Positions 8,434-17,947 of a DNA stretch of 34,747 nt are shown here, piece after piece. Source of the stretch: Actinomycetota bacterium (GTDB taxonomy: Bacteria; Actinomycetota; Acidimicrobiia; Acidimicrobiales; Ilumatobacteraceae). The notes beneath the pieces are model-generated. The model was not told the origin of the DNA. It saw only the letters and a list, made by a program, of their open reading frames with translations, and did not search any database. The stretch lies in the NCBI GenBank assembly GCA_963169665.1, contig CAUJET010000112.1, positions 1 to 34,747 on the forward strand, in the 5' to 3' direction. Every line of letters starts with the position of its first letter. The stretch's first letter is position 1. A program made the translations under genes and the position numbers.

Positions 8434-8778
8434 CCGCGCGCACGCCCGTCGTCCGTAGCCACCCTCCGTGGTTGGACTGCCGCGAGATGCCGGGTCGGGC
8501 GGCCCCGTGGCGGTACACTTCGGTCACGTGTGTTGACCCTGTGGTCAATGCCGTGCTCGACAAGGGAGTTCGTCGACGCCAACGATCGTGTCGATCGGCG
8601 CCGCCGGGTTCCCGACGCACCCGCGGTTCGCCCGGGGTGTGCCGCCGGCGGTACGACGGCACCGAAGGTGAGCAACCGACAACCGAACGCGATCATCGAG
8701 CGGCAGCATCGTGCGCCCGAACGGTGGTCAACGTGTGCCTGTACCCCAGCTGGGCGCACGTCAGAAGGGATTTCCTCC
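8434..8778 (+). promoter_or_regulatory. 345-bp gene-free stretch with candidate rne promoter and long leader
   Basis: No convincing gene lies between rodA and rne. TACACT at 8514-8519 fits a -10 box, which would place the start of transcription near 8526 and give an untranslated leader of about 250 nt. A perfect dyad (TTGACC-N4-GGTCAA) lies at 8533-8548, just after that start, and a single GGTCAA half-site recurs near 8723-8728. AGAAGGGA at 8763-8770 is the ribosome-binding site for the ATG at 8779. An ATG at 8530 is in frame with rne, but the extra 83 codons have no family resemblance and begin at the promoter itself. Long autoregulatory leaders are known for E. coli rne; whether this one acts so is inference. 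Confidence 0.45.
8533..8548. promoter_or_regulatory. Dyad TTGACC-N4-GGTCAA in the rne leader (candidate operator)
   Basis: Two perfect 6-bp inverted arms are separated by CTGT. The site lies about 8 to 23 bp downstream of the predicted rne transcription start, a place suited to repression. The same arms and the same 4-bp spacing recur at 26857-26872 before moxR. The cognate regulator is not recognisable from the motif. Confidence 0.45.
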
Positions 8779-11109
<2,331 letters not shown>

Positions 11110-11115
11110 TCCGAG

Positions 11116-11133
11116 GGCCCGACGCATCGGGCC
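11116..11133 (+). terminator. Hairpin after rne (terminator-like, no U tract)
   Basis: A perfect 7-bp stem (GGCCCGA, loop CGCA, TCGGGCC) begins 6 bp after the rne stop. A second GC-rich hairpin (CCGGC...GCCGG) follows at about 11139-11154. Neither has a T run after it, so they may attenuate rather than end transcription. U-tract-free hairpins are proposed terminators in Actinobacteria. Confidence 0.4.
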
Positions 11134-11208
11134 GCCCGGCCGGCCTCGTGCCGGCACACGAACTCCCTGGACACCGCCTGGTGACCAGGAACAACCGGGG
11201 TCGCGGCG

Positions 11209-11237
11209 TTGGCCGACGATCCCCTGAACGATAGAGT
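11209..11237 (+). promoter_or_regulatory. Promoter of rplU-rpmA
   Basis: TTGGCC at 11209-11214 and TAGAGT at 11232-11237 are separated by 17 bp, the best-spaced -35/-10 pair seen in the window. Transcription would begin around 11244, leaving a leader of only about 5 nt before the rplU ATG at 11249. A short palindrome, CCTGG-TGA-CCAGG, lies upstream at 11177-11189. Confidence 0.55.
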
Positions 11238-11248
11238 GGGCAACCGCT

Positions 11249-11560
11249 ATGTACGCAGTGATCGAATCCGGCAACAAGCAGGAACGGGTGACCGAAGGAC
11301 AGCAGATCCATGTGGATCTGCTGGACGCCGAGCAGGGCAGCGACGTGTCGCTCACCCCCGTGCTGCTCGTCGACGGTGACACGGTTCTGGCCACCCCCGA
11401 CCAGCTCAAGGGCGCGGCCGTCAAGGCGAAGGTCGTCGGGTGGGCCAAGGGCCCGAAGATCGACGGCTTCACCTACAAGCGTCGCACCAACCAGCGTCGC
11501 CGGTACGGCCACCGCCAGAAGTACACCGTCGTCGAGATCACCTCCATCACGAAGGGCTGA
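11249..11560 (+). CDS. rplU: 50S ribosomal protein L21
   Basis: The 103-residue protein binds 23S rRNA in the large subunit. It shows the whole L21 pattern: MYAVIESGNKQ at the start, a central beta-rich part with VLLVDGD, and the basic RNA-binding end KRRTNQRRRYGHRQKYTVVEI. Length is standard. It is 6 bp from rpmA, as in most bacteria. A well-spaced promoter lies directly upstream, so the pair can be expressed apart from rne. Confidence 0.98.
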   Translation: MYAVIESGNKQERVTEGQQIHVDLLDAEQGSDVSLTPVLLVDGDTVLATPDQLKGAAVKAKVVGWAKGPKIDGFTYKRRTNQRRRYGHRQKYTVVEITSITKG

Positions 11561-11566
11561 CCGAAC

Positions 11567-11821
11567 ATGTCAAAGACAAAGGGTGGCGGGTCAACCCGCA
11601 ACGGCCGCGATTCCAACGCTCAGCGCCTCGGCGTGAAGGTGTTCGGCGGCACCCAGCTCACCGCCGGCACGATCATCGTCCGCCAGCGTGGCACCAAGTT
11701 CCACCCCGGCAAGAACGTCGGCATCGGTGGCGACGACACGCTGTTCGCCCTCGTCGACGGCTCGGTGCAGTTCGGCGAGCGCAAGGGCCGCAAGGTCGTC
11801 GACGTCGTTCCTGTCGCCTGA
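11567..11821 (+). CDS. rpmA: 50S ribosomal protein L27
   Basis: The 84-residue protein reaches the peptidyl transferase centre with its N terminus. It begins [20 protein letters not shown], the typical L27 tail without the cleaved extension seen in Firmicutes. [20 protein letters not shown] is the conserved core. In most Actinobacteria obg follows directly; here a terminator and a 7.4-kb block come in between. Confidence 0.98.
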   Translation: MSKTKGGGSTRNGRDSNAQRLGVKVFGGTQLTAGTIIVRQRGTKFHPGKNVGIGGDDTLFALVDGSVQFGERKGRKVVDVVPVA

Positions 11822-11884
11822 CCACCGGTCGCCTCACCGACCGACGAGCCCGGAACGCCCGACGCGGTCGGGACCAATGAACTG

Positions 11885-11920
11885 ACGAGACCCGGCCGAG
11901 AGGCCGGGTCTCGTGCTTTT
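11885..11920 (+). terminator. Strong intrinsic terminator after rpmA
   Basis: A perfect 13-bp stem (ACGAGACCCGGCC at 11885-11897 and its complement at 11902-11914) closes on a GAGA tetraloop and is followed by GCTTTT. This is the clearest Rho-independent terminator in the window. It ends the rplU-rpmA transcript and isolates it from deoC. Confidence 0.9.
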
Positions 11921-11929
11921 CGCCCTCGT

Positions 11930-11958
11930 TAGGCTGAGGTGGTGGCCACACGGCCACC
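11930..11958 (+). promoter_or_regulatory. deoC promoter -10 with palindrome at the transcription start
   Basis: TAGGCT at 11930-11935 fits a -10 box and predicts a start near 11942. A perfect dyad, GGTGGCC-ACAC-GGCCACC, occupies 11941-11958, so it covers the predicted start site as an operator would. A GAGGGGG ribosome-binding site follows at 11967-11973, five bases before the deoC ATG. Deo genes are usually repressed and induced by deoxyribose phosphates or nucleosides; no regulator gene is adjacent. Confidence 0.45.
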
Positions 11959-11978
11959 GTCTGCTCGAGGGGGCACGC

Positions 11979-12803
11979 ATGGATCACGAAGCGGCCGACC
12001 GGACACCGCCGGGGGCACGGATCGGGGCACCCGCAGACATCGTCGCCGCGGCGCGGCGTGCGCTCGCGCTCGTCGACCTGACCAACCTCGACGAGCACTG
12101 CACCACCGATGCGATCGACACGCTGTGCCGTCGCGCCGACGGCCCCCACGGCCACACGGCAGCCGTGTGCGTGTGGCCTGCGTTCGTGGGGCAGGCGGCA
12201 CGGCTGCTCGCCGGCTCGCCCGTGCTCGTGGCCACCGTGGTGAACTTCCCGGCCGGCGGTACCGACGTGGCGGCCACCGTCTCCCAGACGATCCAGGCGC
12301 TCGCCGACGGCGCCGACGAGATCGACCTCGTGCTGCCGTACTCGGCGTTCCTCGACGGCGACGTGGCCACGGCCGAGGCGATGGTGTCGGCCGTGCGTGC
12401 CGCCGTGGTCGCCCCCGCCCGGCTCAAGGTGATCCTCGAGACGGGTGGCTATCCCGACCAGGGCGCCGTCCGCCGGGCGACCAGACTCGCGATCGAGCAG
12501 GGCGCCGACTTCGTGAAGACCTCCACCGGCAAGACAGCTGCGTCCGCGTCGGTCGAGGCCGTCCGGACGATGCTCACCGAGATCCGCGAGAGCGGTTGGC
12601 CGGTCGGCATCAAGCCCAGCGGTGGCATCCGCACCCTCGACGACGCGCGGACCTATCTTCGGCTCGCCGACGAGATCATGGGTGAGCACTGGGCCGGTCC
12701 GGACACGTTCCGCTTCGGTGCCAGCGGACTGCTCGACGCGCTCGAGTCGGCCATCGAACACGGTGTGAGCGGCGGCCCCGACGCCGGCGCCACCACCTAC
12801 TGA
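11979..12803 (+). CDS. deoC: Deoxyribose-phosphate aldolase
   Basis: The 274-residue class I aldolase splits 2-deoxyribose 5-phosphate into glyceraldehyde 3-phosphate and acetaldehyde, the last step of deoxynucleoside catabolism. The Schiff-base lysine is Lys180 in FVKTSTGK, and the second catalytic lysine is Lys212 in VGIKPSGGIRT. LADGADEIDLVLPY matches the substrate-binding part. The TIM-barrel length fits the E. coli-like group. The ATG follows a strong GAGGGGG. deoA starts 50 bp downstream, so both form a deo operon. No deoB (phosphopentomutase), which would connect the two reactions, is in the window. Confidence 0.94.
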   Translation: MDHEAADRTPPGARIGAPADIVAAARRALALVDLTNLDEHCTTDAIDTLCRRADGPHGHTAAVCVWPAFVGQAARLLAGSPVLVATVVNFPAGGTDVAATVSQTIQALADGADEIDLVLPYSAFLDGDVATAEAMVSAVRAAVVAPARLKVILETGGYPDQGAVRRATRLAIEQGADFVKTSTGKTAASASVEAVRTMLTEIRESGWPVGIKPSGGIRTLDDARTYLRLADEIMGEHWAGPDTFRFGASGLLDALESAIEHGVSGGPDAGATTY

Positions 12804-12853
12804 CCCATCGCCACCCCACCACTGCCACTCTCACCGACCGGACGGACGTACCC

Positions 12854-14173
12854 ATGCTGCCCCAGGAGATCATCCGCACCAAGCGTGACGGCAAGCGCCT
12901 GACGACCGACGAGATCGACCAGTTCGTCGACGGCATCACCAGCGGTGCCGTCGCCGACTCACAGGCGGGCGCGTTCGCGATGGCCGTGTTCCTGCGCGGC
13001 ATGGACACCGACGAGTGTGTCGCACTCACACGGGCGATGACCGCGAGCGGCACCCAGTTGCACTGGAGCCTCGACGGACCGGTGGTGGACAAGCACTCCA
13101 CCGGTGGCGTCGGTGACACGGTGAGCCTCATGCTCGGCCCGATGGTCGCAGCGTGCGGTGGCTACGTGCCGATGATCTCCGGTCGGGGGCTCGGCCACAC
13201 CGGTGGTACCTACGACAAGTTCGAATCGATCCCTGGGTACCGGGCGACGCCGACGATGGCCGAGTTCCGCAAGGTCGTGGCCAAGGTCGGCGTGGCCATC
13301 ATCGGTCAGACCGCCGATCTCGCACCGGCTGACAAGCGGCTGTACGGGGTCCGCGACGTGACAGCGACGGTGGAGAGCATCCCGCTCATCACCGCCTCGA
13401 TCCTCTCGAAGAAGCTGGCCGCCGGACTCGATGCGCTCGCGATGGACGTGAAGTTCGGCAACGGGGCGTTCATGGCCACCGTGCCCTCGGCCCGGGCGCT
13501 GGCACAGAACATCGTCGGTGTCGCCGGCGGGGCGGGCATGCCGACGACCGCGCTGCTGACCGACATGGGGCAGCCGCTCGCCAGCACGGCCGGCAACGCG
13601 CTCGAGATGGCGTACGCGATCGACTACCTCACCGGTGCTCGACGTGAGGAACGTATGCACGAGGTCGTCATGTCGCTGTGTGCGGAGATGCTCGTCCTGG
13701 GCAGACTCGCCCCGACGACGGCAGCTGGGCGCAAGCGGTTGCAGACGGCGCTCGACAGTGGCGCGGCCGCGGAGACGTTCGCGAAGATGGTGAAGGCGCT
13801 CGGCGGTCCGGGCGACCTGGTCGCGACGCCGTGGAAGCACCTCGAGCGAGCACCGGTCACGCAGCCGGTGTTCGCCGCGCGATCCGGCGTCGTCACCAAG
13901 ATCGACACCCGCTCGACCGGTCTCGCCGTGGTGGTGCTCGGCGGCGGGCGCACACGGCCGCAGGATTCGGTCGACCACGCGGTCGGGCTCACGGAGTTGG
14001 CGCCGCTCGGTGCTGCGACCGGCCCGGATCGACCGCTCTGCATCGTCCACGCCCGGACCGAGGCGAGTGCGCAGGCAGCGGCCGAGCGTGTCCGCGCGGC
14101 GTACACGATCGGCCGGGCCGCGCCGTCGGTCGCTTCGCCGGTGCTCGAACGGATCGTGGCATCGCGCCGCTGA
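12854..14173 (+). CDS. deoA: Thymidine phosphorylase (pyrimidine-nucleoside phosphorylase)
   Basis: The 439-residue enzyme phosphorolyses thymidine or other pyrimidine nucleosides to the base and (deoxy)ribose 1-phosphate. It contains the family signature SGRGLGHTGGTYDKFE and the phosphate-binding KHSTGGVGDTVSL. The three domains (all-alpha N-terminal, phosphate-binding alpha/beta, and C-terminal PYNP domain) and the length are complete. Whether it prefers thymidine only (DeoA) or also uridine (Pdp) cannot be decided by eye. It lies behind deoC. Confidence 0.92.
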   Translation: MLPQEIIRTKRDGKRLTTDEIDQFVDGITSGAVADSQAGAFAMAVFLRGMDTDECVALTRAMTASGTQLHWSLDGPVVDKHSTGGVGDTVSLMLGPMVAACGGYVPMISGRGLGHTGGTYDKFESIPGYRATPTMAEFRKVVAKVGVAIIGQTADLAPADKRLYGVRDVTATVESIPLITASILSKKLAAGLDALAMDVKFGNGAFMATVPSARALAQNIVGVAGGAGMPTTALLTDMGQPLASTAGNALEMAYAIDYLTGARREERMHEVVMSLCAEMLVLGRLAPTTAAGRKRLQTALDSGAAAETFAKMVKALGGPGDLVATPWKHLERAPVTQPVFAARSGVVTKIDTRSTGLAVVVLGGGRTRPQDSVDHAVGLTELAPLGAATGPDRPLCIVHARTEASAQAAAERVRAAYTIGRAAPSVASPVLERIVASRR

Positions 14174-14219
14174 TCCACCGCAGAGCTGGAACGGTCGGGG
14201 CTGCTGGAGTGTGCGCGTG

Positions 14220-14927
14220 ATGACGCCGTCGCTCGGCCATGCCGTGGTCGACAACGTCGAGTGGTGCGATCTCGTCTGTCGGAGCCTCGACCTCGCGACC
14301 GGGCGATCCGACCGACTGTGGTGGTGCGCAGACGAGGCCCCGACGTTCTACCCGGACGTCATCACCACCACGCCGGAGACGCCGCTCGATCCGCTGCTGG
14401 GCCTGCTCGACGACCGACCGCGGTGCAGCGTGAAGGACTCCTATGCGACGCTCGACCTCTCGGGGGAAGGGTTCGAGGTGGTGTGCGAGGCGACCTGGAT
14501 CGCGAGAGCTCCGGGTGTGCCGGCTGGCGCCGATCCGGGGTGGGAGCTCATCGGAGCTGACGGCCTGGCGGAGTGGGAGCAGGCGTGGCTCGCGGCCGGC
14601 GGTGCGCCGGCGAGCATGTCGGCGGTGCTGCTGGCCGACGCGCCGGTTGCGTTCGTGTCGGACCGCCGCGACGGGCGGATCGCTGCCGGCGCGGTCGTCC
14701 ACCGCGGCACCGGCGTTCTGGGCCTGAGCAACGTGTTCGAGGCGCCGGGCTCGTCCGACGAAGCGGGGGCGAGCGACGGTGCTGGGTGGCGAGCAGCCGC
14801 ATCGGCGGCCTCGTGGCTGGCGCCCGAACTCGGAGTGGTGGGCTACGAACGTGATGCGTGGTTGTCGACCGCGCTGACGATAGGGTTCCGGCCCGTTGGC
14901 CCGCTGATCATTTGGCAGCGCGGCTGA
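14220..14927 (+). CDS. GNAT-like hypothetical protein
   Basis: The 235-residue protein has no motif that gives a precise function. The second half has a GNAT-like layout: AAGAVVHRGTGVLGLSNVF resembles the beta4 strand region, followed by a helix and a C-terminal LTIGFRPVGPLIIW that looks like the final GNAT strands (the G-F-x-x-x-G pattern). The classical acetyl-CoA loop RxxGxG is not evident, so activity is uncertain. GGAG at 14206-14209 supports a start at ATG 14220; GTG at 14217 or 14211 is also possible. It follows deoA by 46 bp on the same strand. Confidence 0.7.
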   Translation: MTPSLGHAVVDNVEWCDLVCRSLDLATGRSDRLWWCADEAPTFYPDVITTTPETPLDPLLGLLDDRPRCSVKDSYATLDLSGEGFEVVCEATWIARAPGVPAGADPGWELIGADGLAEWEQAWLAAGGAPASMSAVLLADAPVAFVSDRRDGRIAAGAVVHRGTGVLGLSNVFEAPGSSDEAGASDGAGWRAAASAASWLAPELGVVGYERDAWLSTALTIGFRPVGPLIIWQRG

Positions 14928-14994
14928 CAAGAGTTCTCGATTCGGGCCAGATGGACGGCGGCCCGCACGATCCCGACGGGTTCTCGACGGCTGC

Positions 14995-15010
14995 GGGCGC
15001 GCCAGCGCCC
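14995..15010 (+). terminator. Short GC hairpin downstream of the GNAT-like gene
   Basis: GGGCGC, loop GCCA, GCGCCC forms a perfect 6-bp stem in the 139-bp gap before the next gene. There is no U tract. It could be a weak terminator or chance in GC-rich DNA. Confidence 0.25.
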
Positions 15011-15066
15011 TCATCGCCCGGCCGCCCACGCACCCACGCCGATTCCGTCCCGACCAGGAAGCAACG

Positions 15067-15726
15067 ATGTCCGACACCGCAGGAATGTCCACTCCACCGG
15101 CGCCGTCCGGTGAACGGGAAGGGACCAACTGGATCGAGCTCGCTGCTGCGATCCTGCTCGGCCTGTCCGGCATCCTGACCGCGTACGCGGCCTACAACGG
15201 TGCCCTCGCCGGCGGCGATGCGCTCAAGGCGTACACCGAGTCGTCGCGGCTCAACAACGACGCCAACTCCGAGTACATCGACTACGCCCAGACCTACGCA
15301 TCGGACCAGTCGGTGTTCCTGCAGTACCAGATCCTCGTCGAGCGCGGTGAGCAGGACACGGCCGACGTGGTGAAGAGCGACATCATGTCGCTCGAGCTCG
15401 AGACGGCGCTCGATGCATGGTTGGCGATCCCCCAGGGCGAGGGACCGCTGAATCCGTTGGCGATGGAGGAGTACGTCGTGCCGCAGTACGACCGCTACGT
15501 CGAGCTGGCCGACCAGGCATCGTCGACCTTCACGAAGGCACAGGAGATCGACGACCAGGGCGACAACTTCGACCTCGCAGCCGTCTACCTCGCCGTGTCG
15601 CTGTTCTTCGCCGGTATCGCCGCCCTGTTCAAGGTACGCGTGTTGCAGATCGCCATGCTCGTCGCATCGTTCCTGCTCGTGTTCCCGGGGCTCGAGGCGA
15701 TCGGTCAGGGCAAGGGCTGGATCTGA
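15067..15726 (+). CDS. Three-helix membrane protein of unknown function
   Basis: The 219-residue protein has one membrane helix near the N terminus (about residues 23-42, IELAAAILLGLSGILTAYAA), a soluble alpha-helical middle rich in Tyr, Gln and acidic residues, and two closely spaced helices at the end (about 169-186 and 192-210). This one-plus-two arrangement resembles DUF4337-type proteins, but I cannot confirm the family. AGGA at 15056-15059 lies before the ATG. It precedes the clostripain-family lipoprotein gene by 132 bp and could share its transcript. Confidence 0.75.
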   Translation: MSDTAGMSTPPAPSGEREGTNWIELAAAILLGLSGILTAYAAYNGALAGGDALKAYTESSRLNNDANSEYIDYAQTYASDQSVFLQYQILVERGEQDTADVVKSDIMSLELETALDAWLAIPQGEGPLNPLAMEEYVVPQYDRYVELADQASSTFTKAQEIDDQGDNFDLAAVYLAVSLFFAGIAALFKVRVLQIAMLVASFLLVFPGLEAIGQGKGWI

Positions 15727-15739
15727 CCGGCTGACCGGC

Positions 15740-15773
15740 CGAGCGGCCGAACCGGACGAGCGGCCGAACAGGA
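15740..15773. repeat. Two tandem 17-bp repeats
   Basis: The unit CGAGCGGCCGAACCGGA occurs twice in a row with one difference (C/A at position 14). It lies just after the stop of the membrane protein gene. CGGCCG within it is self-complementary. It is probably a small local duplication. Confidence 0.6.
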
Positions 15774-15858
15774 CGAGTTCCGGGTGTGCATCGGCAGGCC
15801 CGGACGATCGAGACGATGACGTGTCGCCGTCGGCGGCACCAGGGGAGAGGTTTCATCC

Positions 15859-17871
15859 ATGAGACGACGACTCGCAACGCTGTGCATCGCAGGGCTGATG
15901 GTCTCCGCCTGCGGTGGTGGTGACGACGCCGGTGACCGCACGACCTCGTCGACCGTGGCCGTCGCCGGCGAGATCACCGAGCCGACAGCGGCCACGACGG
16001 ACGAGACGGACACCACCGACGATGACACCGCCGTGACGGTGCCGGACGTGTCGGACATGCCTGCGGCAGACGTGTCGGCCGGATGGACCGTGCTCGTGTA
16101 CTCCATCGCCGACACCGACCTCGAGCCGTTCCTGCTCGACGACGTCACCGAGATGGGCAGCGTCGGGTCGGGACCGGGTGTGAACATCGTGTCCCTCGTC
16201 GATCGGGCGAGCGACTACAGCAGCGATCCGGTGCTCGGCCTCGACGACTGGCAGGGCGCGAAGGTGCTCCACGTCCAGCCGGCCGGTGCCGAGGTACTGG
16301 CAGATCTGGGCGACGTGAACACCGGCGACCCCCAGCTGCTCGCCGACTTCATCGCCAACGGCGTCACCGCGTTCCCGGCAGAGCACTATGCGCTCGTGAT
16401 CTCCGATCACGGGGCGTCGTGGCCGGGCGTCGGCGGCGACGAGTCGACGGATCACGACGGTCTCAGCCTGGCGGAGCTGCAGGACGGCATCGCCGCCGGC
16501 CTCGCCGGAGCCGGCGTCGACCAGCTCGACCTGCTCGGATTCGACGCATGCCTGATGGCGACCTACGAGGTGGCCAGCACGCTCGCTCCGCTCGCGAACC
16601 GGATGCTCGCATCACAGGAACTCGAGCCCGGTCACGGATGGAACTACGGCGTGCTCCAGATGCTGAACGACGATCCGACGACCGATGTCGACACGCTCGG
16701 CGCGGCGCTGATCGACGGCTTCGAGTCGCAGGCGACCGAGCAGGAGACCGTGGCCAGCATCACCTTGTCCCTGATCGACCTCGACCAGATGCCCACGGTG
16801 GACGCGGCCATGGCCGAGTTCACGACGGCGCTCACCGACCGTGCCGCTGCGCTCGGCCCCGTGATCGGACGGACGCGGTCCTCGACGTTGTCGTTCGGTC
16901 GCAGCCCCGACCCGAGCAGCGATTCGCAGATGGTGGATCTCGGGATCCTCGTCGGTGAGATCGGCGTCGACGCGCTCGACGTGAGCAGTCAGGCCGACGA
17001 TGTGATCAGGGCCTTGAACGACGTCGTGCTCGACCGGGTGGCGGGAGCCGCAATGCGCGGTGCGACCGGGTTGTCGATCTACTTCCCGACCGAGCAGCAG
17101 TGGTTCTCGGCCGACTACACAGCGCTGAGCGCCATGTCCGGGTGGGCCGGCTTCCTCGACGCCTACTACACCGGTGGCGCGGCGATCCCCGAGGACCTGC
17201 AGCCCGAGTTCAGCACCGAGGAGGCAACGGTCTCGCTCGTCGACGGCGGTGTGGAGATCTCCGGCATCTTCGACTCCGCCGCCCAGGACAACCTCTCATC
17301 CGCCGTCATCGAGTACGGCGTGATCGACGCCGACGGCACGATCACCTACATCGGGAGCGAACCGGCGACGGTGTCAGATGACGGATCCGGCCTCGCCTCG
17401 GGCTTCTACGACCTGACCGCGCTGACGATGAGCGACGGCATCGACACGGCGTTCGCCTACCTCGACCTCACGATCGACGACGAGGCGGGCGTCGTCACGA
17501 TCGACGTGCCGCTGGCGTACTACCAGCCCGGCGAGGACGAGGAGTTCTCCGACGTCTTGCTGTCGTTGGTGCTCGACGCCGAGGGCAACCTGGTGAGCGA
17601 GACGTACTACCTCTACAACCCCGAGGCGGACACCTACGGCGAACTCACCGCCGACCCGGACGGCATCGTGGTCCCCCTGGTGTTCGCTCAGACCGCCGGC
17701 GGCGCGGGGGAATGGGTGCCGACCAGCGATGTCGGCCTGTACGCCGATCTCCCGAGCATCGCCTACGACCTGGTACCGCTGGAGCCCGGGACACAGCTGT
17801 ACGTCGAACTCACCGTGACCGACTTCGGTGGGAACAGCGACACCGTGAGCGGCTCGGTCACCCTGGGCTGA
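15859..17871 (+). CDS. Clostripain-family (C11) cysteine peptidase, predicted lipoprotein
   Basis: The 670-residue protein begins with a lipoprotein signal peptide: basic MRRR, a hydrophobic stretch and the lipobox VSAC with lipidation at Cys18. A Thr/Asp-rich linker runs to about residue 70. The C11 caspase-like domain follows, with catalytic His184 (ISDHGASW) and Cys231 (LGFDACLMATYEVA). Clostripains cleave after Arg or Lys and are often activated by self-cleavage. Residues from about 450 on form a beta-rich, acidic C-terminal part of unknown role. GGGGAGAGG at 15841-15849 supports the ATG. It should act outside the membrane, anchored by lipid. The substrate is unknown. Confidence 0.85.
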   Translation: MRRRLATLCIAGLMVSACGGGDDAGDRTTSSTVAVAGEITEPTAATTDETDTTDDDTAVTVPDVSDMPAADVSAGWTVLVYSIADTDLEPFLLDDVTEMGSVGSGPGVNIVSLVDRASDYSSDPVLGLDDWQGAKVLHVQPAGAEVLADLGDVNTGDPQLLADFIANGVTAFPAEHYALVISDHGASWPGVGGDESTDHDGLSLAELQDGIAAGLAGAGVDQLDLLGFDACLMATYEVASTLAPLANRMLASQELEPGHGWNYGVLQMLNDDPTTDVDTLGAALIDGFESQATEQETVASITLSLIDLDQMPTVDAAMAEFTTALTDRAAALGPVIGRTRSSTLSFGRSPDPSSDSQMVDLGILVGEIGVDALDVSSQADDVIRALNDVVLDRVAGAAMRGATGLSIYFPTEQQWFSADYTALSAMSGWAGFLDAYYTGGAAIPEDLQPEFSTEEATVSLVDGGVEISGIFDSAAQDNLSSAVIEYGVIDADGTITYIGSEPATVSDDGSGLASGFYDLTALTMSDGIDTAFAYLDLTIDDEAGVVTIDVPLAYYQPGEDEEFSDVLLSLVLDAEGNLVSETYYLYNPEADTYGELTADPDGIVVPLVFAQTAGGAGEWVPTSDVGLYADLPSIAYDLVPLEPGTQLYVELTVTDFGGNSDTVSGSVTLG

Positions 17872-17896
17872 GCCGACCGTCGTCGAACTGACGCAT

Positions 17897-17927
17897 CGGA
17901 TCGGTGCGAACCGCGCCGGTCGATCCG
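17897..17927. terminator. Candidate bidirectional hairpin between convergent genes
   Basis: CGGATCG and CGATCCG form a 7-bp stem with a 17-nt loop in the 76-bp gap between the convergent peptidase and dNTPase genes. There is no U tract on either side, so the call rests mainly on position. Confidence 0.3.
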
Positions 17928-17947
17928 CGGCCGCCGAAGGCGATCGG

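Noticed and set aside
8530..8778. An upstream start for rne that would add 83 residues.
   Set aside because: It would begin about at the predicted transcription start, has no ribosome site and encodes a peptide unlike the family. AGAAGGGA supports 8779.
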